This document shows, one piece after another, positions 28,267-37,491 of a stretch of DNA of 43,349 bases. The notes beneath the pieces were generated by a model. It had not been told where the DNA came from. It ran no database searches and saw only the letters and a program-made list of their open reading frames with translations. The DNA comes from Dehalococcoidia bacterium (GTDB lineage Bacteria; Chloroflexota; Dehalococcoidia; Lucifugimonadales; Lucifugimonadaceae), in contig JAPYUK010000002.1 in assembly GCA_029936155.1 (NCBI GenBank), positions 77,786-121,134 of the forward strand. The letters are read 5' to 3'. How positions within the stretch are numbered: the first letter of the stretch is position 1; every line of letters begins with the position of its first letter. The translations under genes and the position numbers were made by a program.

Positions 28267-28287
28267 ATTCTGAATCAAGTTCAGAAT
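28267..28287. repeat. CTGAATCAAGTTCAG hairpin repeat, copy B
   Basis: ATTCTGAA (28267-28274) pairs perfectly with TTCAGAAT (28280-28287) around TCAAG, followed by GAC. It lies between the convergent mutM and small membrane protein genes and may act as a transcript end for both. Confidence 0.7.
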
Positions 28288-28313
28288 GACAGTGGCCAGT
28301 TGGACAGCACTGC

Positions 28314-28538
28314 CTAGTGAAACCCCACGTCGTCGAGGTCGTCGGTTTTGCGTGCTCGGAGCCTGTCGCGAAGGGCTCCCCAAAAAAGAATAGCAATACC
28401 CAGAAGACCGACGGCGTATCCGATGACGTACGTGTGCCACGAACTTTGGGTAATTAGTAGTACAACCAGACCAACAATTGCTATGACTATCCCAGCGACG
28501 ACGATCCCCATTCCGGACCATTCAAGAAGCTGCTTCAT
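28314..28538 (-). CDS. Small two-helix membrane protein
   Basis: This 74-residue protein has two predicted transmembrane helices, about residues 9-31 (GMGIVVAGIVIAIVGLVVLL) and 36-55 (YVIGYAVGLLGIAILFWGA). A basic stretch RDRLRARK follows and then an acidic tail. I chose ATG 28538 because AGGAG lies five bases before it; the longer frame upstream has no such signal. The Arg/Lys-rich tail should stay in the cytoplasm. I do not recognise a family and give no function. Confidence 0.7.
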   Translation of the reverse strand: MKQLLEWSGMGIVVAGIVIAIVGLVVLLITQSSWHTYVIGYAVGLLGIAILFWGALRDRLRARKTDDLDDVGFH

Positions 28539-28755
28539 GGTTACTCCTTTTGGTGGGTGATTACTTTGGCATTCCGTATTTACTGCGTTGCGGGCAGCAC
28601 GATTCGTGTTCACTAGCACCAGTATCCGCCTGATGCTTGGATTGAGCCAGTTCATATCGCTGAGGAAGTCGTAGCGAATACCGTTTCAGAATGCGCGATT
28701 TTACGATTAGACTTATCTTCTGTGCGGTTTCGTAGTGAAACCATAGTGCCCCTGC

Positions 28756-28845
28756 GGAGGGGTGGCAGAGCGGTTGAATGCGCTTGTCTTGAAAACAAGT
28801 ATGTCGGTAACGGCATCGCAGGTTCGAATCCTGTCCCCTCCGCCA
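28756..28845 (+). tRNA. tRNA-Ser (anticodon UGA)
   Basis: A complete 90-base class II tRNA is visible. The acceptor strands are GGAGGGG (28756-28762) and CCCCTCC (28835-28841), with discriminator G and an encoded CCA (28843-28845). The anticodon arm CTTGT-CTTGAAA-ACAAG has the UGA anticodon, reading UCA and related serine codons. The long variable arm and the T arm with GGTTCGAATCC fit tRNA-Ser. The ordinary acceptor length and long variable arm argue against tRNA-Sec, despite the UGA-looking anticodon; tRNA-Sec would carry UCA. Confidence 0.96.
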
Positions 28846-28868
28846 GCGCAGGCGCTGGCGGAGGGTTT
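28836..28868 (+). terminator. Inverted repeat joining the tRNA-Ser 3' end and its trailer
   Basis: The 14 bases 28836-28849, from inside the acceptor strand through CCA, are exactly complementary to 28852-28865, leaving only AG between. A T triplet follows. It may act as a terminator that uses the tRNA 3' end as its 5' arm. The trailer must be removed before the acceptor stem can form. Confidence 0.5.
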
Positions 28869-29186
28869 GGCGTTTGGCTCCGGGCGTCGTATCACGACTT
28901 GGTCGCGCGTCGCAATTGTGTTAAAGCCGAGCGTGCCGAGGCCGCACTTGGGCTAGTTTGGCCCTCAATCACTTCCATCAAGGAAGGGAAGATAGAACAG
29001 CTCGTGGCTGACAATTGTCATTGGTCGGCCCGGCTCGGCACGACGAGGCCGATTCAGCTAGTATCTCGACCGAACACTTCAACTTCTTGGCAACTCGTTG
29101 TGACAGAGCGGCGACTGGTAAATATTTCTACTTCGATGAATCTCCATCGAATGAGGCACTGAAGTGATCCGCATCTGGAGTATCAA
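28846..29186. other. 341-base intergenic region after tRNA-Ser
   Basis: After the tRNA trailer hairpin I see no gene, repeat or clear promoter. Reading frames that cross this stretch overlap the tRNA and lack good start signals. The promoter of the HpcH/HpaI aldolase should lie near its 3' end. A ribosome binding site GGAG at 29177-29180 precedes the TTG start at 29187. Confidence 0.4.
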
Positions 29187-29912
29187 TTGACCATCAAGAC
29201 CAACCTGAAGCATCGAATCCGAAGTGGCCAGACGACGGTCGGAGCTGCAACACCGCTCACTGCTACTAAGAGCCGAATTGAAGACATCATAGGCTCGAGC
29301 GACTATTCGTTCCTATCGGTCGATAGCCAGCACAATGCATACGGTGAGCGTGCGCTTGTCGAGGTCTGCGAGGCTGCCGATCAGGTTGGCGTGCCGGTAA
29401 TGTTCCGCATCAAGCACACTCGCCATTCATACCTGATCGGAAATATTCTCGATCTCGGCCCAGCAGGTGTGGAAGTACCGCAAACCGAAACTGAAGATAC
29501 TGCACAAGAGGCTCTCGACTATTTCTACTACCCACAGGTCGGCAAGCGATCGTGGGGCGGACCTCCGTCATCGTGGAAAGCCGATTTCAGCGATCGCAAC
29601 GAGTACGCCGATTTCTGGAACGACTATGGAGTTCTGTGGCTACAGATCGAATCGCTGAGCGCAATAACTCGTGCAAAAACATTCGCCCGTAAAGGAGTTG
29701 ACTGCCTTTCTTGGGGACCAGCCGATCTTTCGTTCAACAGAGAAGCGAACCCTGATCACCCCTTAAAGACCGATGACGACTGTATTGAGCACGTTCTCAA
29801 GCTGTTGGAAGGCACCGACACCAAGCTTTGCATTCGCAGTTACCAGCCGGAATTGCGCAACAAGTACTTGGATATGGGCGCCACCGTGTTAATCGAAATT
29901 CCCAGCGTGTGA
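29187..29912 (+). CDS. HpcH/HpaI family aldolase
   Basis: This 241-residue TIM-barrel protein belongs to the class II pyruvate/acetyl-CoA-type aldolase and citrate-lyase-beta superfamily. Visible active-site features are FLSVDSQHNAYGE (the catalytic His position), PVMFRIKH (substrate Arg), LWLQIES (metal-binding Glu) and WGPADLS (metal-binding Asp in the GPxDLS box). Substrates in the family include 4-hydroxy-2-oxoheptanedioate, 2-keto-3-deoxy acids and malyl-CoA; the short length favours the HpaI type. The start TTG 29187 is supported by GGAG six bases upstream. The gene ends before a strong terminator and a separate sucCD promoter, so it is probably a single-gene unit. Confidence 0.85.
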   Translation: MTIKTNLKHRIRSGQTTVGAATPLTATKSRIEDIIGSSDYSFLSVDSQHNAYGERALVEVCEAADQVGVPVMFRIKHTRHSYLIGNILDLGPAGVEVPQTETEDTAQEALDYFYYPQVGKRSWGGPPSSWKADFSDRNEYADFWNDYGVLWLQIESLSAITRAKTFARKGVDCLSWGPADLSFNREANPDHPLKTDDDCIEHVLKLLEGTDTKLCIRSYQPELRNKYLDMGATVLIEIPSV

Positions 29913-30059
29913 TGTAGTCTGTTGCTGGTCGCAACCGTTTATCGCGTCCAACACTCAAGAGTGAACTAGGGTTGCTGACAGCCAGAATCGGGCTTTCGGA
30001 AAACGCTCGATATAAAGAACGAGTTGCTTAGCATTTCAGCGTTCAGCTTGAAATTTTCT

Positions 30060-30098
30060 CAAAACGAACTCGTATTTTCACGAGTTCGTTTTGCTTTT
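30060..30098 (+). terminator. Strong terminator upstream of sucCD
   Basis: AAAACGAACTCGT (30061-30073) pairs perfectly with ACGAGTTCGTTTT (30080-30092) around ATTTTC, extended by one C-G pair, with GCTTTT after it. The A run on the 5' side makes it potentially bidirectional. It lies 148 bases after the aldolase stop; nothing else was seen between them. It is the strongest hairpin terminator in the window. Confidence 0.85.
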
Positions 30099-30196
30099 AA
30101 CGCTCACCGACCCGGTTCGTGGTATTCCGAGACTTTCGTGGTGATCGCGACCTGCCCGGACTCGACCGGACACTGGTTCGAATCACTAGTAGTTCG

Positions 30197-30225
30197 TAGA
30201 CACTGCTCACCACCGTGGGTACGAT
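30197..30225 (+). promoter_or_regulatory. Probable sigma-70-type promoter of sucCD
   Basis: TAGACA (30197-30202; five of six match TTGACA) and TACGAT (30220-30225; four of six match TATAAT) are spaced by exactly 17 bases. Transcription would start near 30232 and give a leader of about 76 bases before the sucC GTG. The strong terminator upstream fits a separate transcription unit starting here. Confidence 0.6.
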
Positions 30226-30307
30226 GATTTATTAAGAGCAGTCCGGCAATATGCACGTTCGGCAGCAAGTTCCGGATCAGCTACCAGTAAAAAGCGAGTC
30301 ATCGTTC

Positions 30308-31486
30308 GTGAATATCCACGAGTACCAGGCGAAAGAAATACTCGACAGATTCGGTGTACCAACACCGCGAGCTGAAGTTGCCTCAACGGCCTCGGAGGCA
30401 AAAGAGATTGCATCCCGAATTGGCGGGCGAGTTGTTGTAAAGGCTCAGGTTCACGCCGGCGGTCGAGGCAAAGTTGGTGGTGTAAAACTTGTCGAAACTC
30501 CCGAAGAGGCAAAGCAAGTAACTGCTTCACTTCTCGGAACCCGATTGGTTACGAACCAGACGGGACCTTCCGGCCTTCCGGTCGAGAAGGTGATGATAGC
30601 CGAGACTCTCGATATCAAGGACGAGCTCTATCTTTCGATTGTTATCGACGGTGATATTGGTGCTCCGGTGGTGATGGCGAGCACAGAAGGCGGCATGGAG
30701 ATCGAGCAGGTCGCCGAAGCTACGCCAGAGAAGATATTCCGTGTCGCAGGTGATCCGCTAATTGGTCTTACCACCTACCACGCACGAGACATAGCACTAG
30801 CACTTGGCGTTCCGGCCAAAGCATTACGGACGACCACAAAACTAGTAACCGATCTGTACCGGGTGTTCATCGAAAACGACTGTTCGCTCGTCGAGATCAA
30901 TCCGCTGGTCATCACTAAAGATGATCAGGTGGCTGCACTCGATGCCAAAATAAATCTTGAAGACGACGCACTGTTTCGGCATCCCGAACTGGGCGGTCTA
31001 CGTGACTCTAACCAGCAGGACCCGCTCGAACAGCGCGCCGAGCAGGCGGATCTTGCTTATGTAAAGCTAGACGGCGGCCGAGTTGGCTGCATGGTGAACG
31101 GCGCTGGTCTGGCGATGGCGACCATGGATATTACAAAGGCTGCCGGGGCCGATCCTGCCAACTTTCTAGATATCGGCGGTTCTGCTGATCAGGCACGAAT
31201 CGAAGAGGCGTTCAAGATCATCATGGACGACGATGATGTCGAGATGATTCTTGTGAATCTGTTCGCGGGGATCGCTCGCTCCGACATTGTCGCTCAGGGC
31301 ATCGTGGCTGCCGCAAAGGAAACCGATGCTCAGCTTCCGATGGTTGTTGCGATGCGAGGAACCAACGCCGAAGAGGGAATTAAAATACTTGCTGACTCGG
31401 ACTTGAATATCACCGGTGCACCCGATCTTGCTGGAGCCGCCGTGGTCATCAAACAGAAATTACAGGAACTGGAGGGCTCCAACTAA
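30308..31486 (+). CDS. sucC: Succinyl-CoA ligase (ADP-forming), beta subunit
   Basis: SucC with SucD interconverts succinyl-CoA and succinate with nucleotide phosphorylation in the TCA cycle. The 392-residue ATP-grasp protein starts at GTG 30308 with the diagnostic [11 protein letters not shown]. It shows [35 protein letters not shown] and [12 protein letters not shown]...NFLDIGG in order. A longer frame from 30251 adds a non-conserved extension and is unlikely. Its TAA stop shares one base with the sucD ATG. The related malate-CoA ligase beta subunit cannot be wholly excluded on sequence alone. Confidence 0.94.
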   Translation: MNIHEYQAKEILDRFGVPTPRAEVASTASEAKEIASRIGGRVVVKAQVHAGGRGKVGGVKLVETPEEAKQVTASLLGTRLVTNQTGPSGLPVEKVMIAETLDIKDELYLSIVIDGDIGAPVVMASTEGGMEIEQVAEATPEKIFRVAGDPLIGLTTYHARDIALALGVPAKALRTTTKLVTDLYRVFIENDCSLVEINPLVITKDDQVAALDAKINLEDDALFRHPELGGLRDSNQQDPLEQRAEQADLAYVKLDGGRVGCMVNGAGLAMATMDITKAAGADPANFLDIGGSADQARIEEAFKIIMDDDDVEMILVNLFAGIARSDIVAQGIVAAAKETDAQLPMVVAMRGTNAEEGIKILADSDLNITGAPDLAGAAVVIKQKLQELEGSN

Positions 31487-32358
31487 TGGCTATTCTTGTT
31501 GGAGCCGACACACGGCTGCTGGTTCAGGGTCTCGGGCGCGATGGCTCGTTTCAAGCGAACCGAACTCGAGAGTACGGCACCAACATGGTCGCCGCAGTTC
31601 ACCCAGGTCGCGACGGCCAGAAATTTGAAGATGAAGTTCCTTATTTCTCAACCGTTGCGAAAGCTGTTGAAGAGACCGGTGCAAATACCGGGGTTATCTT
31701 CGTTCCTGCGCCGTACGCCATGGATGCAATTATCGAGCAGATCGACGCCGGTCTTGAGTTGGTTGTCTGCATCACGGAAGGCGTCCCCGTGCTCGACATG
31801 GTCAAAGTTATGGCCTACATCAACGACAAGCCGACACGGCTGATCGGCTCCAACTGCCCCGGCGTGCTCAGCCCCGCCACGAAGGCTAAAGTGGGAATTG
31901 TCCCTGCAAATATCGTTCAACCCGGCAATATCGGTGTTGTGTCACGATCGGGCACGCTCACCTACGAAGCAATCGCACAGCTGGTGCAGCACGGCATGGG
32001 CCAGTCGACCTGTGTGGGCATCGGTGGCGACCCAGTTCACGGAACAACGTTTACAGACGTACTGGAGCTCTTCCAGGCCGATGATGAGACCGAGGCGATC
32101 GTGCTGATCGGTGAAATTGGTGGCATACGTGAGCAACTTGCGGCTGATTACATAAAAGAACACGTTACAAAACCGGTTGTTGCTGCGATAGCTGGCAGCT
32201 CGGCTCCTGCTGGAAAGCGGATGGGTCACGCAGGTGCAATCATCACAGGCAAGGCAGCACTTGCATCTGAGAAGAACAAGGCACTGGCTGCGGCCGGAGT
32301 CCACGTCGTGGAATCACCTGCACTGATCGGTGAAAAGATGAAAGAAGTGCTCGGCTAG
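31486..32358 (+). CDS. sucD: Succinyl-CoA ligase (ADP-forming), alpha subunit
   Basis: The alpha subunit binds CoA and carries the phosphohistidine. The phospho-His is H248 in [10 protein letters not shown], and the conserved [20 protein letters not shown] and IVLIGEIGG segments are intact. Length of 290 residues is typical. The N-terminal CoA-binding loop reads GLGRDGSF, rather than the usual GxTGxQGTFH, which is a noticeable divergence. GGAGG at 31471-31475 precedes the ATG by ten bases, and the ATG overlaps the sucC stop, so the two subunits are translationally coupled. An alpha/beta hydrolase follows 16 bases later. Confidence 0.94.
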   Translation: MAILVGADTRLLVQGLGRDGSFQANRTREYGTNMVAAVHPGRDGQKFEDEVPYFSTVAKAVEETGANTGVIFVPAPYAMDAIIEQIDAGLELVVCITEGVPVLDMVKVMAYINDKPTRLIGSNCPGVLSPATKAKVGIVPANIVQPGNIGVVSRSGTLTYEAIAQLVQHGMGQSTCVGIGGDPVHGTTFTDVLELFQADDETEAIVLIGEIGGIREQLAADYIKEHVTKPVVAAIAGSSAPAGKRMGHAGAIITGKAALASEKNKALAAAGVHVVESPALIGEKMKEVLG

Positions 32359-32374
32359 CCCGAGCATCTCACCG

Positions 32375-33202
32375 ATGACGTTTACTGAACGCTACGTTCA
32401 TACCGGCAAAGTCGCACTGAACGTGGCGGAGTGGGAGGCGCCAACACCCGGTGCACTGCCGGTAGTGCTGATCCACGGCTACGCTTCAAGCTGGCTCACA
32501 TGGGGTCGGGTAACCGACAAGCTGTCGACAATGTTCAAGCTGTTTGCGATCGACCTTCGTGGCATGGGGCGGTCGGGACGTTGGGGCAACGGCAGCGAGC
32601 GCCAGATTTACCCTGACGATATTGCAACGGCACTACCGCTACTCACGGATCAGCCCGCATTGTTGGCCGGCCATTCGTTAGGTGGATGGGTGACAGCCGC
32701 GGTGGCTTCTCGACATCCGAAACTCGTGTCAAGGGTGATGCTGGTCGACCCGTACACCGGGGCGCAATCGGAAGTTGGTAAGCGGGCGCGCATAGAACGA
32801 CACGAGCAGCGGCTGAAGCGAGCTGAGCAGATAAAAAGCGCTCGAACTCCTGACGATCTGATTCCGTTGATCGAGGCGCGATACGCCGGTGCGGCAGAAA
32901 GCAGCATCAGGCGACTCGCTCGCATGTACTTTGAGCTTGATCCGGTGCTCGAGGCAGGTCGACTTAACCCATCTGATGATTTCGATCAGTTCGAAAGCCT
33001 GCTCGCAGCCATAGAATGCCCGGTTCTTATCATCCGCGGAAACGTCGAAAAAGGCGGAATCATGTCTGACGAGGAGGCGGAGCGGGTTGTTGATCTGATT
33101 CCGAACTCGCGATTGCTCAGCTGGCCCAAAGTGGGTCATTCGCCGCATATCGCTCGAAGCCACGATTTCATCCGGGCAGCAAAGCGGTTTGCTGCTGAGT
33201 AG
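32375..33202 (+). CDS. Alpha/beta hydrolase
   Basis: This 275-residue hydrolase has the oxyanion segment LIHGYASSW (32-40), the strand FAIDLRGMGRSG (57-68) and the nucleophile elbow GHSLGG with S101. A conserved His follows in VGHSPHI near 259. These make a complete Ser-Asp-His triad likely. The substrate cannot be told; esters, lactones and C-C bonds are all possible in this fold. It starts 16 bases after sucD and probably shares its transcript. A second hydrolase of the same family lies 117 bases downstream. Confidence 0.85.
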   Translation: MTFTERYVHTGKVALNVAEWEAPTPGALPVVLIHGYASSWLTWGRVTDKLSTMFKLFAIDLRGMGRSGRWGNGSERQIYPDDIATALPLLTDQPALLAGHSLGGWVTAAVASRHPKLVSRVMLVDPYTGAQSEVGKRARIERHEQRLKRAEQIKSARTPDDLIPLIEARYAGAAESSIRRLARMYFELDPVLEAGRLNPSDDFDQFESLLAAIECPVLIIRGNVEKGGIMSDEEAERVVDLIPNSRLLSWPKVGHSPHIARSHDFIRAAKRFAAE

Positions 33203-33227
33203 TGGGGTTGTTGGATCGTCGAAATGG

Positions 33228-33248
33228 ATACTGAATCAAGTTCAGGAT
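33228..33248. repeat. CTGAATCAAGTTCAG hairpin repeat, copy C
   Basis: ATACTGAA and TTCAGGAT flank the same TCAAG loop; the stem is intact except for one A-G mismatch. It is followed by GAC as in the other copies. It lies in the gap between the two alpha/beta hydrolase genes. Confidence 0.65.
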
Positions 33249-33319
33249 GACGTACTGACGTCGACCGTTTACGTTGCGCCGCCCTCGAAACGAAAGTAAC
33301 CTCGTGCCGCAGGAGAACC

Positions 33320-34153
33320 ATGCCCAATTACATCGAAAAGAAATTTGCTGCCAGCACGGTTCAGTTAAACTACGCGGAGGCTCCTGAGAACGGACCTCCG
33401 ATGGTTTTAATCCACGGAATCACCGGGCGCTGGGGCGAGTGGGATTCTGTCCTTGACCAGTTTGCAGCAAACTGGCATGTGTACACCATCGACCTGCGGG
33501 GACACGGGGATTCAGGGCGTGTACCGGGTGGCTACAGGTATGGTGACTATCACACTGAGATCGTTGAATTTCTTCAAGAAGTCGTCAACGAACCTGCGTT
33601 CCTCGTAGGACATTCGCTGGGCGGTATTGCGACCGCAACCGTCAGCAATAGCAAGCCGGAGCTGGTGGCAGCCGGCGTGATGGAGGATCCGCCGCTCTAC
33701 ATACGCGAGTGGTTCAATGAGTCGAATTTCGCATCTCGCTTCAAGGCGATGCTGGAGCTTAGCAAGAAGAATTTGAACCTGCGCGACACCGCACTCGAAT
33801 TGAGGAAGATGGACGCCGATTCGTCAGACGAGATGATTGTTTTCCGAGCTCTGAGCTTGATCAATGTGGACTCCGAGGTGATTGAGTTCGCTATCGATGG
33901 CCGATCGGACGAAGGATTGAGCGCCGACGAGGTGCTTTCGGGCATAAACACCCCAATGTTGCTGATTCAGGCGAATCCGGATTTAGGCGGGGCATTAAGA
34001 GACGTCGAGGCGACTCGGGCGGTCGATCTGCTTGAGCAGGGTCGGCACGTGAAGTGGGACGACGTTGGTCATGGGATGCACAATGGTGCGCCGGAGAGAT
34101 TCGTTCAACTGGTAAACGCGTTTTTCAAGCAGGCGATTCGGGAGCGCGGGTAG
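33320..34153 (+). CDS. Alpha/beta hydrolase (second copy)
   Basis: The 277-residue protein has LIHGITGRWGEWD (30-42), TIDLRGHGDSGRV (56-68), the nucleophile elbow VGHSLGG with S99 and a C-terminal DVGHGMH with the likely catalytic His. AGGAG at 33311-33315 supports ATG 33320. It shares architecture with the hydrolase upstream, but the two are well diverged, so this is an old duplication or a separate gain. Its stop codon lies only three bases from the end of the convergent pgpA, with no terminator between. The two transcripts must therefore overlap. Confidence 0.85.
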   Translation: MPNYIEKKFAASTVQLNYAEAPENGPPMVLIHGITGRWGEWDSVLDQFAANWHVYTIDLRGHGDSGRVPGGYRYGDYHTEIVEFLQEVVNEPAFLVGHSLGGIATATVSNSKPELVAAGVMEDPPLYIREWFNESNFASRFKAMLELSKKNLNLRDTALELRKMDADSSDEMIVFRALSLINVDSEVIEFAIDGRSDEGLSADEVLSGINTPMLLIQANPDLGGALRDVEATRAVDLLEQGRHVKWDDVGHGMHNGAPERFVQLVNAFFKQAIRERG

Positions 34154-34156
34154 GAA

Positions 34157-34663
34157 CTAGGCGAAGAAAACCAGTCGCACTGCGTTGAGAATTACTGCGC
34201 CTATGGCGCCGGCAGCGATGTCGTCGAACATGATGCCCCATCCACCGGGCCATGCCTCGATCTTGCGTACGCCAAGCGGCTTCAGAATATCCAGCGCACG
34301 AAATACAAAGAATCCGGCGATCATCCACGGCCACGTCACGGGGAGAAATAACACCGTCACCCACACTCCAGCCCACTCGTCGATTACCCCTCGCTTGGGG
34401 TCGTGGTCATCGTCGTTGTCGATGTAGTCGGTCGACCACACCCCGGCCACGGTCGTAGCGGCGATCAGCACAAAGAACCAGATCGAATCGCCGTCTCCAC
34501 CAAACACAGCCATATCTAGCAGCCAGTAAACAACTAGCGCAGCGAAAGTGCCGATAGTCGCTGGAGCCACAAACGGCCAACGGCCTGATCCAAAACCTGT
34601 GGCGATCGTTTCTGCCACGAACGAAATAACGGGATTTTTTTGCAATACGGTAGGGATCGACAT
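34157..34663 (-). CDS. pgpA: Phosphatidylglycerophosphatase A
   Basis: PgpA removes the phosphate from phosphatidylglycerophosphate to give phosphatidylglycerol. The 168-residue membrane protein has all the family motifs: ATGFGSGRWPFVAPATIGT (about 21-39), DPKRGVIDEWAGVW with the acidic catalytic cluster (about 88-101), and FRALDILKPLGV...PGGWGIMFDDIAAG (about 121-152). Several hydrophobic helices run between the motifs. The ATG at 34663 is five bases from the ppc stop, so it is translated from the same - strand message after ppc. Confidence 0.93.
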   Translation of the reverse strand: MSIPTVLQKNPVISFVAETIATGFGSGRWPFVAPATIGTFAALVVYWLLDMAVFGGDGDSIWFFVLIAATTVAGVWSTDYIDNDDDHDPKRGVIDEWAGVWVTVLFLPVTWPWMIAGFFVFRALDILKPLGVRKIEAWPGGWGIMFDDIAAGAIGAVILNAVRLVFFA

Positions 34664-34668
34664 GCTGA

Positions 34669-37437
34669 TTACCCGGTGTTCTTCAGTCCGGCAGCGACGC
34701 CATTGATCGACAGCAATAGTGCCCGCTCAACAGACGGGTCGTCTCCGTCCGACGACCGCCGCCTAGCCAGCAGCGAGACCTGTAGATAGTTCAGCGGGTC
34801 GACGTAGTACTCACGAACAGCAAGCGTTCGCTTGAGCACGGGCTGGTGATCGAGGAGATTTTCCTGGCCGGTAATCCGAAGTAACTCCTGAACAGCCTTG
34901 TTTCGCTCCTCTTTGATGCCGTCGAAAATGTGATGCAGGCTCGGATCGACCAGAGTATCGACGTACCGACCTGCGATTTCCATGCTCGACTTCACAAGAG
35001 TCATCTCTACGTTTGAAATGAAGGTTCTGAAGAACGCCCATCCTTCGAACATCTCGGCCAGAACGTCCTCCATGCCCGCTTCACGCGCCTCTCGCAACGC
35101 CTGCCCTACCCCGAAGTAGCCGGGGATGATTTGGCGACTCTGCATCCAGCCGAATACCCAGGGAATCGCTCGCAAGTCATCGATACTGCGGGAGCCATCG
35201 GCAGATGCACGCCTTGAGGGTCGTGAGCCGATATTCATTCCGGCGAGTTCCTCGACCGGCGTCGAATCCATGAAGTAATCAACAAACCCTTCGATTTCGA
35301 CGAGGCTGCGGTATTTTGCAAAAGCCCGTTCAGATAGCCAGTCCATCGTCGTGAACCACTCTTCAAGCCTCTCGGGAGTGTGGCGTGGTTCGGCGTGTAG
35401 CAGTGAAGCTTCGATCACCGCCGCTACCGATAGTTCAAGGTGATTTCGGGCGAGCTCAGGTAGCCCGTATTTGTCGGATATCACTTCGCCCTGCTCAGTA
35501 ATCTTGATTCGGCCATCCACCGTCGCATGTGGCTGAGCCATGATGGCGTCATTTGTGGGGCCACCACCTCGACCGACTGTTCCCCCTCTACCGTGGAACA
35601 GTCGGAACGACACACCGTGTTTTTGACCAATCTTGAGAAGAGCACGCTGAGCTTTGTATAGCTCCCACTGTGAGGTCATGATCCCGCCGTCTTTGTTGGA
35701 ATCGGAGTATCCGAGCATCACCTCGACGACGCCGCCGGACTTCTCGACCAGCGACTTAATCTCGGGTATCAACAGGAAGCGATCCATCACTTCGTGGCTG
35801 CGACGAAGATCTTCGATCTCTTCAAACAACGGGACAACTGATATACGTGAAACGCCTTCGCTTGGCACTACTAATCCCGATTCTTTCGCCAGTACCAGCA
35901 CGGCGAGTAGATCGTCTATGTCGCGAGTCATGGCGACGATCCAACTTTCGATTACTGGTTCGCCGTACTCGTCTTGGGCCTGTCGCACAGTTTCCACGAG
36001 ATCGAGGATCTCGGTTGTTGCTGGTGAGAATATGGCGCCTCTCGAACTAAGCACTCGCTTCGAGTTCAGCTCTTCGACCATCCTTGCCGAGCGCTCGTCC
36101 ATCGAAAGGCTGCCGAATCCACCTTCGGTAGCGTCAACCCGGTCGATCAGTTCGTTCACAGCCCCACCGGTAACTTCGGCGTGCTGCCTGATATCCATCG
36201 TGGCGAGAGTCATTCCGAACGCGGATATTCGCTGCATTACACGGCGCACCTCGCCGTTTGCCGATGCACTGCTCTGGTTGGCCTCAAGAGAATCGAGCAT
36301 CAGTTGAAGATCGGCCAGAAGCGGTTCGACGTTCGTGTAGCGAGGCTTATCGTTGGTGGCAGCTGCCCCCTCGGCTGCGGCGATGCCGTTGCGAAGCCTC
36401 TCGTAGATGAATGCGCACTTGAGTCGATATGGCTCCTCTTCGTCGAGGTTCCAGAACTCGTCCCAGACCGCAGGAAGTTCGACTCTATCTTTTTCGAGCG
36501 AGTCCAATAGCTCATCGCTGATCTCGACGATCCGGGTCGACTGGCTCAAGGTCTGCGCGAGTGACGCTATGGCAGGTGCGAACATCTTTAAAGCGCGCTC
36601 GTGCTGGAGGTCGAGGATCTGGCGAGTCAGAGTATGGGTGACGTTGGGATTGCCATCACGATCGCCTCCAACCCATGTGCCGAATCTCAGCGATCGAGTT
36701 GTTGGTGATTTTGAGATTCCAAACGTTTCAAGCTGGTCGTCTAGTGCTTCCTCAACCTCGGCGATGGCGTACGAGAACATGTCTTCCATGTAGAACATGA
36801 TGTTCCGGGCTTCGTCGATGGGCTGGGGGCGGGCGTGGCGCAACTCATCGGTCTGGAGGATCTCTTCGACAACCTCAGACAGGCGACGGTCTAGACGTCG
36901 TTGTTCCGACTCCAACAAGCCCGGGTTAGATCGTTCATTCAGCAGCTTGCCCACTCTGCTGAGCTTCCCGAGGATCGAACGGCGCGCCGCCTCGGTGGGG
37001 TGGGCGGTGTAAACAGGTCGAACTTCAAGGCGGTCGACAAGCTCACTGATTTCTTCAGGCGGAATCTTCGCCTCACGTATTCGGTCAAATGCCTCTTCAA
37101 GCCACTCTCGTCGTGCCCCGGCAATACCCTTGAACTCGATCCGGTGATGTTGTTCGGCGACGTTCGCAAGGTGGAAGTAGCTGGTGAAGGCTCGAACAGT
37201 TCTAATTACCAACCAGAGATCGGACTCATCGAGCTTCTTGATCAGCTGCTCACGGAGTTCAGGGTTTGGCGAATCTCGAAGGGTACGGGTGGAGGTTCGC
37301 ACGTACTCGACTAGGTCGTAAAGTTCTTCGCCCCACAGGTTGCGCAGCGTTTCACCGAGCATGTCGCCCATGCGCCTGATATCGGCGCGAAGTTCGGCAT
37401 CTTCACTATCGAATGGCGATATTTCTTGAGTGTTCAA
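34669..37437 (-). CDS. ppc: Phosphoenolpyruvate carboxylase
   Basis: PEP carboxylase makes oxaloacetate from PEP and bicarbonate, refilling the TCA cycle. The 922 residues are slightly longer than E. coli Ppc (883). The catalytic His H146 lies in VYTAHPTEAARRSIL. The mobile-loop and PEP-site segments GYSDSNKDGGIMTSQWELYKAQ and FHGRGGTVGRGGGPT are intact. The C-terminus ends in LKNTG, the conserved terminal NTG box. The start ATG 37437 is clear. It is the first gene of a ppc-pgpA unit and lies 54 bases after the hydroxypyruvate-isomerase-like gene on the same strand. Confidence 0.97.
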   Translation of the reverse strand: MNTQEISPFDSEDAELRADIRRMGDMLGETLRNLWGEELYDLVEYVRTSTRTLRDSPNPELREQLIKKLDESDLWLVIRTVRAFTSYFHLANVAEQHHRIEFKGIAGARREWLEEAFDRIREAKIPPEEISELVDRLEVRPVYTAHPTEAARRSILGKLSRVGKLLNERSNPGLLESEQRRLDRRLSEVVEEILQTDELRHARPQPIDEARNIMFYMEDMFSYAIAEVEEALDDQLETFGISKSPTTRSLRFGTWVGGDRDGNPNVTHTLTRQILDLQHERALKMFAPAIASLAQTLSQSTRIVEISDELLDSLEKDRVELPAVWDEFWNLDEEEPYRLKCAFIYERLRNGIAAAEGAAATNDKPRYTNVEPLLADLQLMLDSLEANQSSASANGEVRRVMQRISAFGMTLATMDIRQHAEVTGGAVNELIDRVDATEGGFGSLSMDERSARMVEELNSKRVLSSRGAIFSPATTEILDLVETVRQAQDEYGEPVIESWIVAMTRDIDDLLAVLVLAKESGLVVPSEGVSRISVVPLFEEIEDLRRSHEVMDRFLLIPEIKSLVEKSGGVVEVMLGYSDSNKDGGIMTSQWELYKAQRALLKIGQKHGVSFRLFHGRGGTVGRGGGPTNDAIMAQPHATVDGRIKITEQGEVISDKYGLPELARNHLELSVAAVIEASLLHAEPRHTPERLEEWFTTMDWLSERAFAKYRSLVEIEGFVDYFMDSTPVEELAGMNIGSRPSRRASADGSRSIDDLRAIPWVFGWMQSRQIIPGYFGVGQALREAREAGMEDVLAEMFEGWAFFRTFISNVEMTLVKSSMEIAGRYVDTLVDPSLHHIFDGIKEERNKAVQELLRITGQENLLDHQPVLKRTLAVREYYVDPLNYLQVSLLARRRSSDGDDPSVERALLLSINGVAAGLKNTG

Positions 37438-37491
37438 TCAGTGTCCCTGTGATGTTCAAAAAGGGCTATTTAGAAAACGTACTTTCAACAC

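Noticed and set aside
28756-28845. tRNA-Ser read as tRNA-Sec because of the long variable arm
   Set aside because: The anticodon is UGA, not UCA, and the acceptor stem is the ordinary seven pairs, so it is a normal tRNA-Ser.
28722-29162. A 146-codon + strand frame crossing the tRNA-Ser gene
   Set aside because: It runs through a complete tRNA and has no plausible start signal or family resemblance.
35654-36307. A 217-codon + strand frame opposite ppc
   Set aside because: It is Ser/Thr-rich antisense of a strongly conserved coding sequence with no domain and no ribosome binding site.
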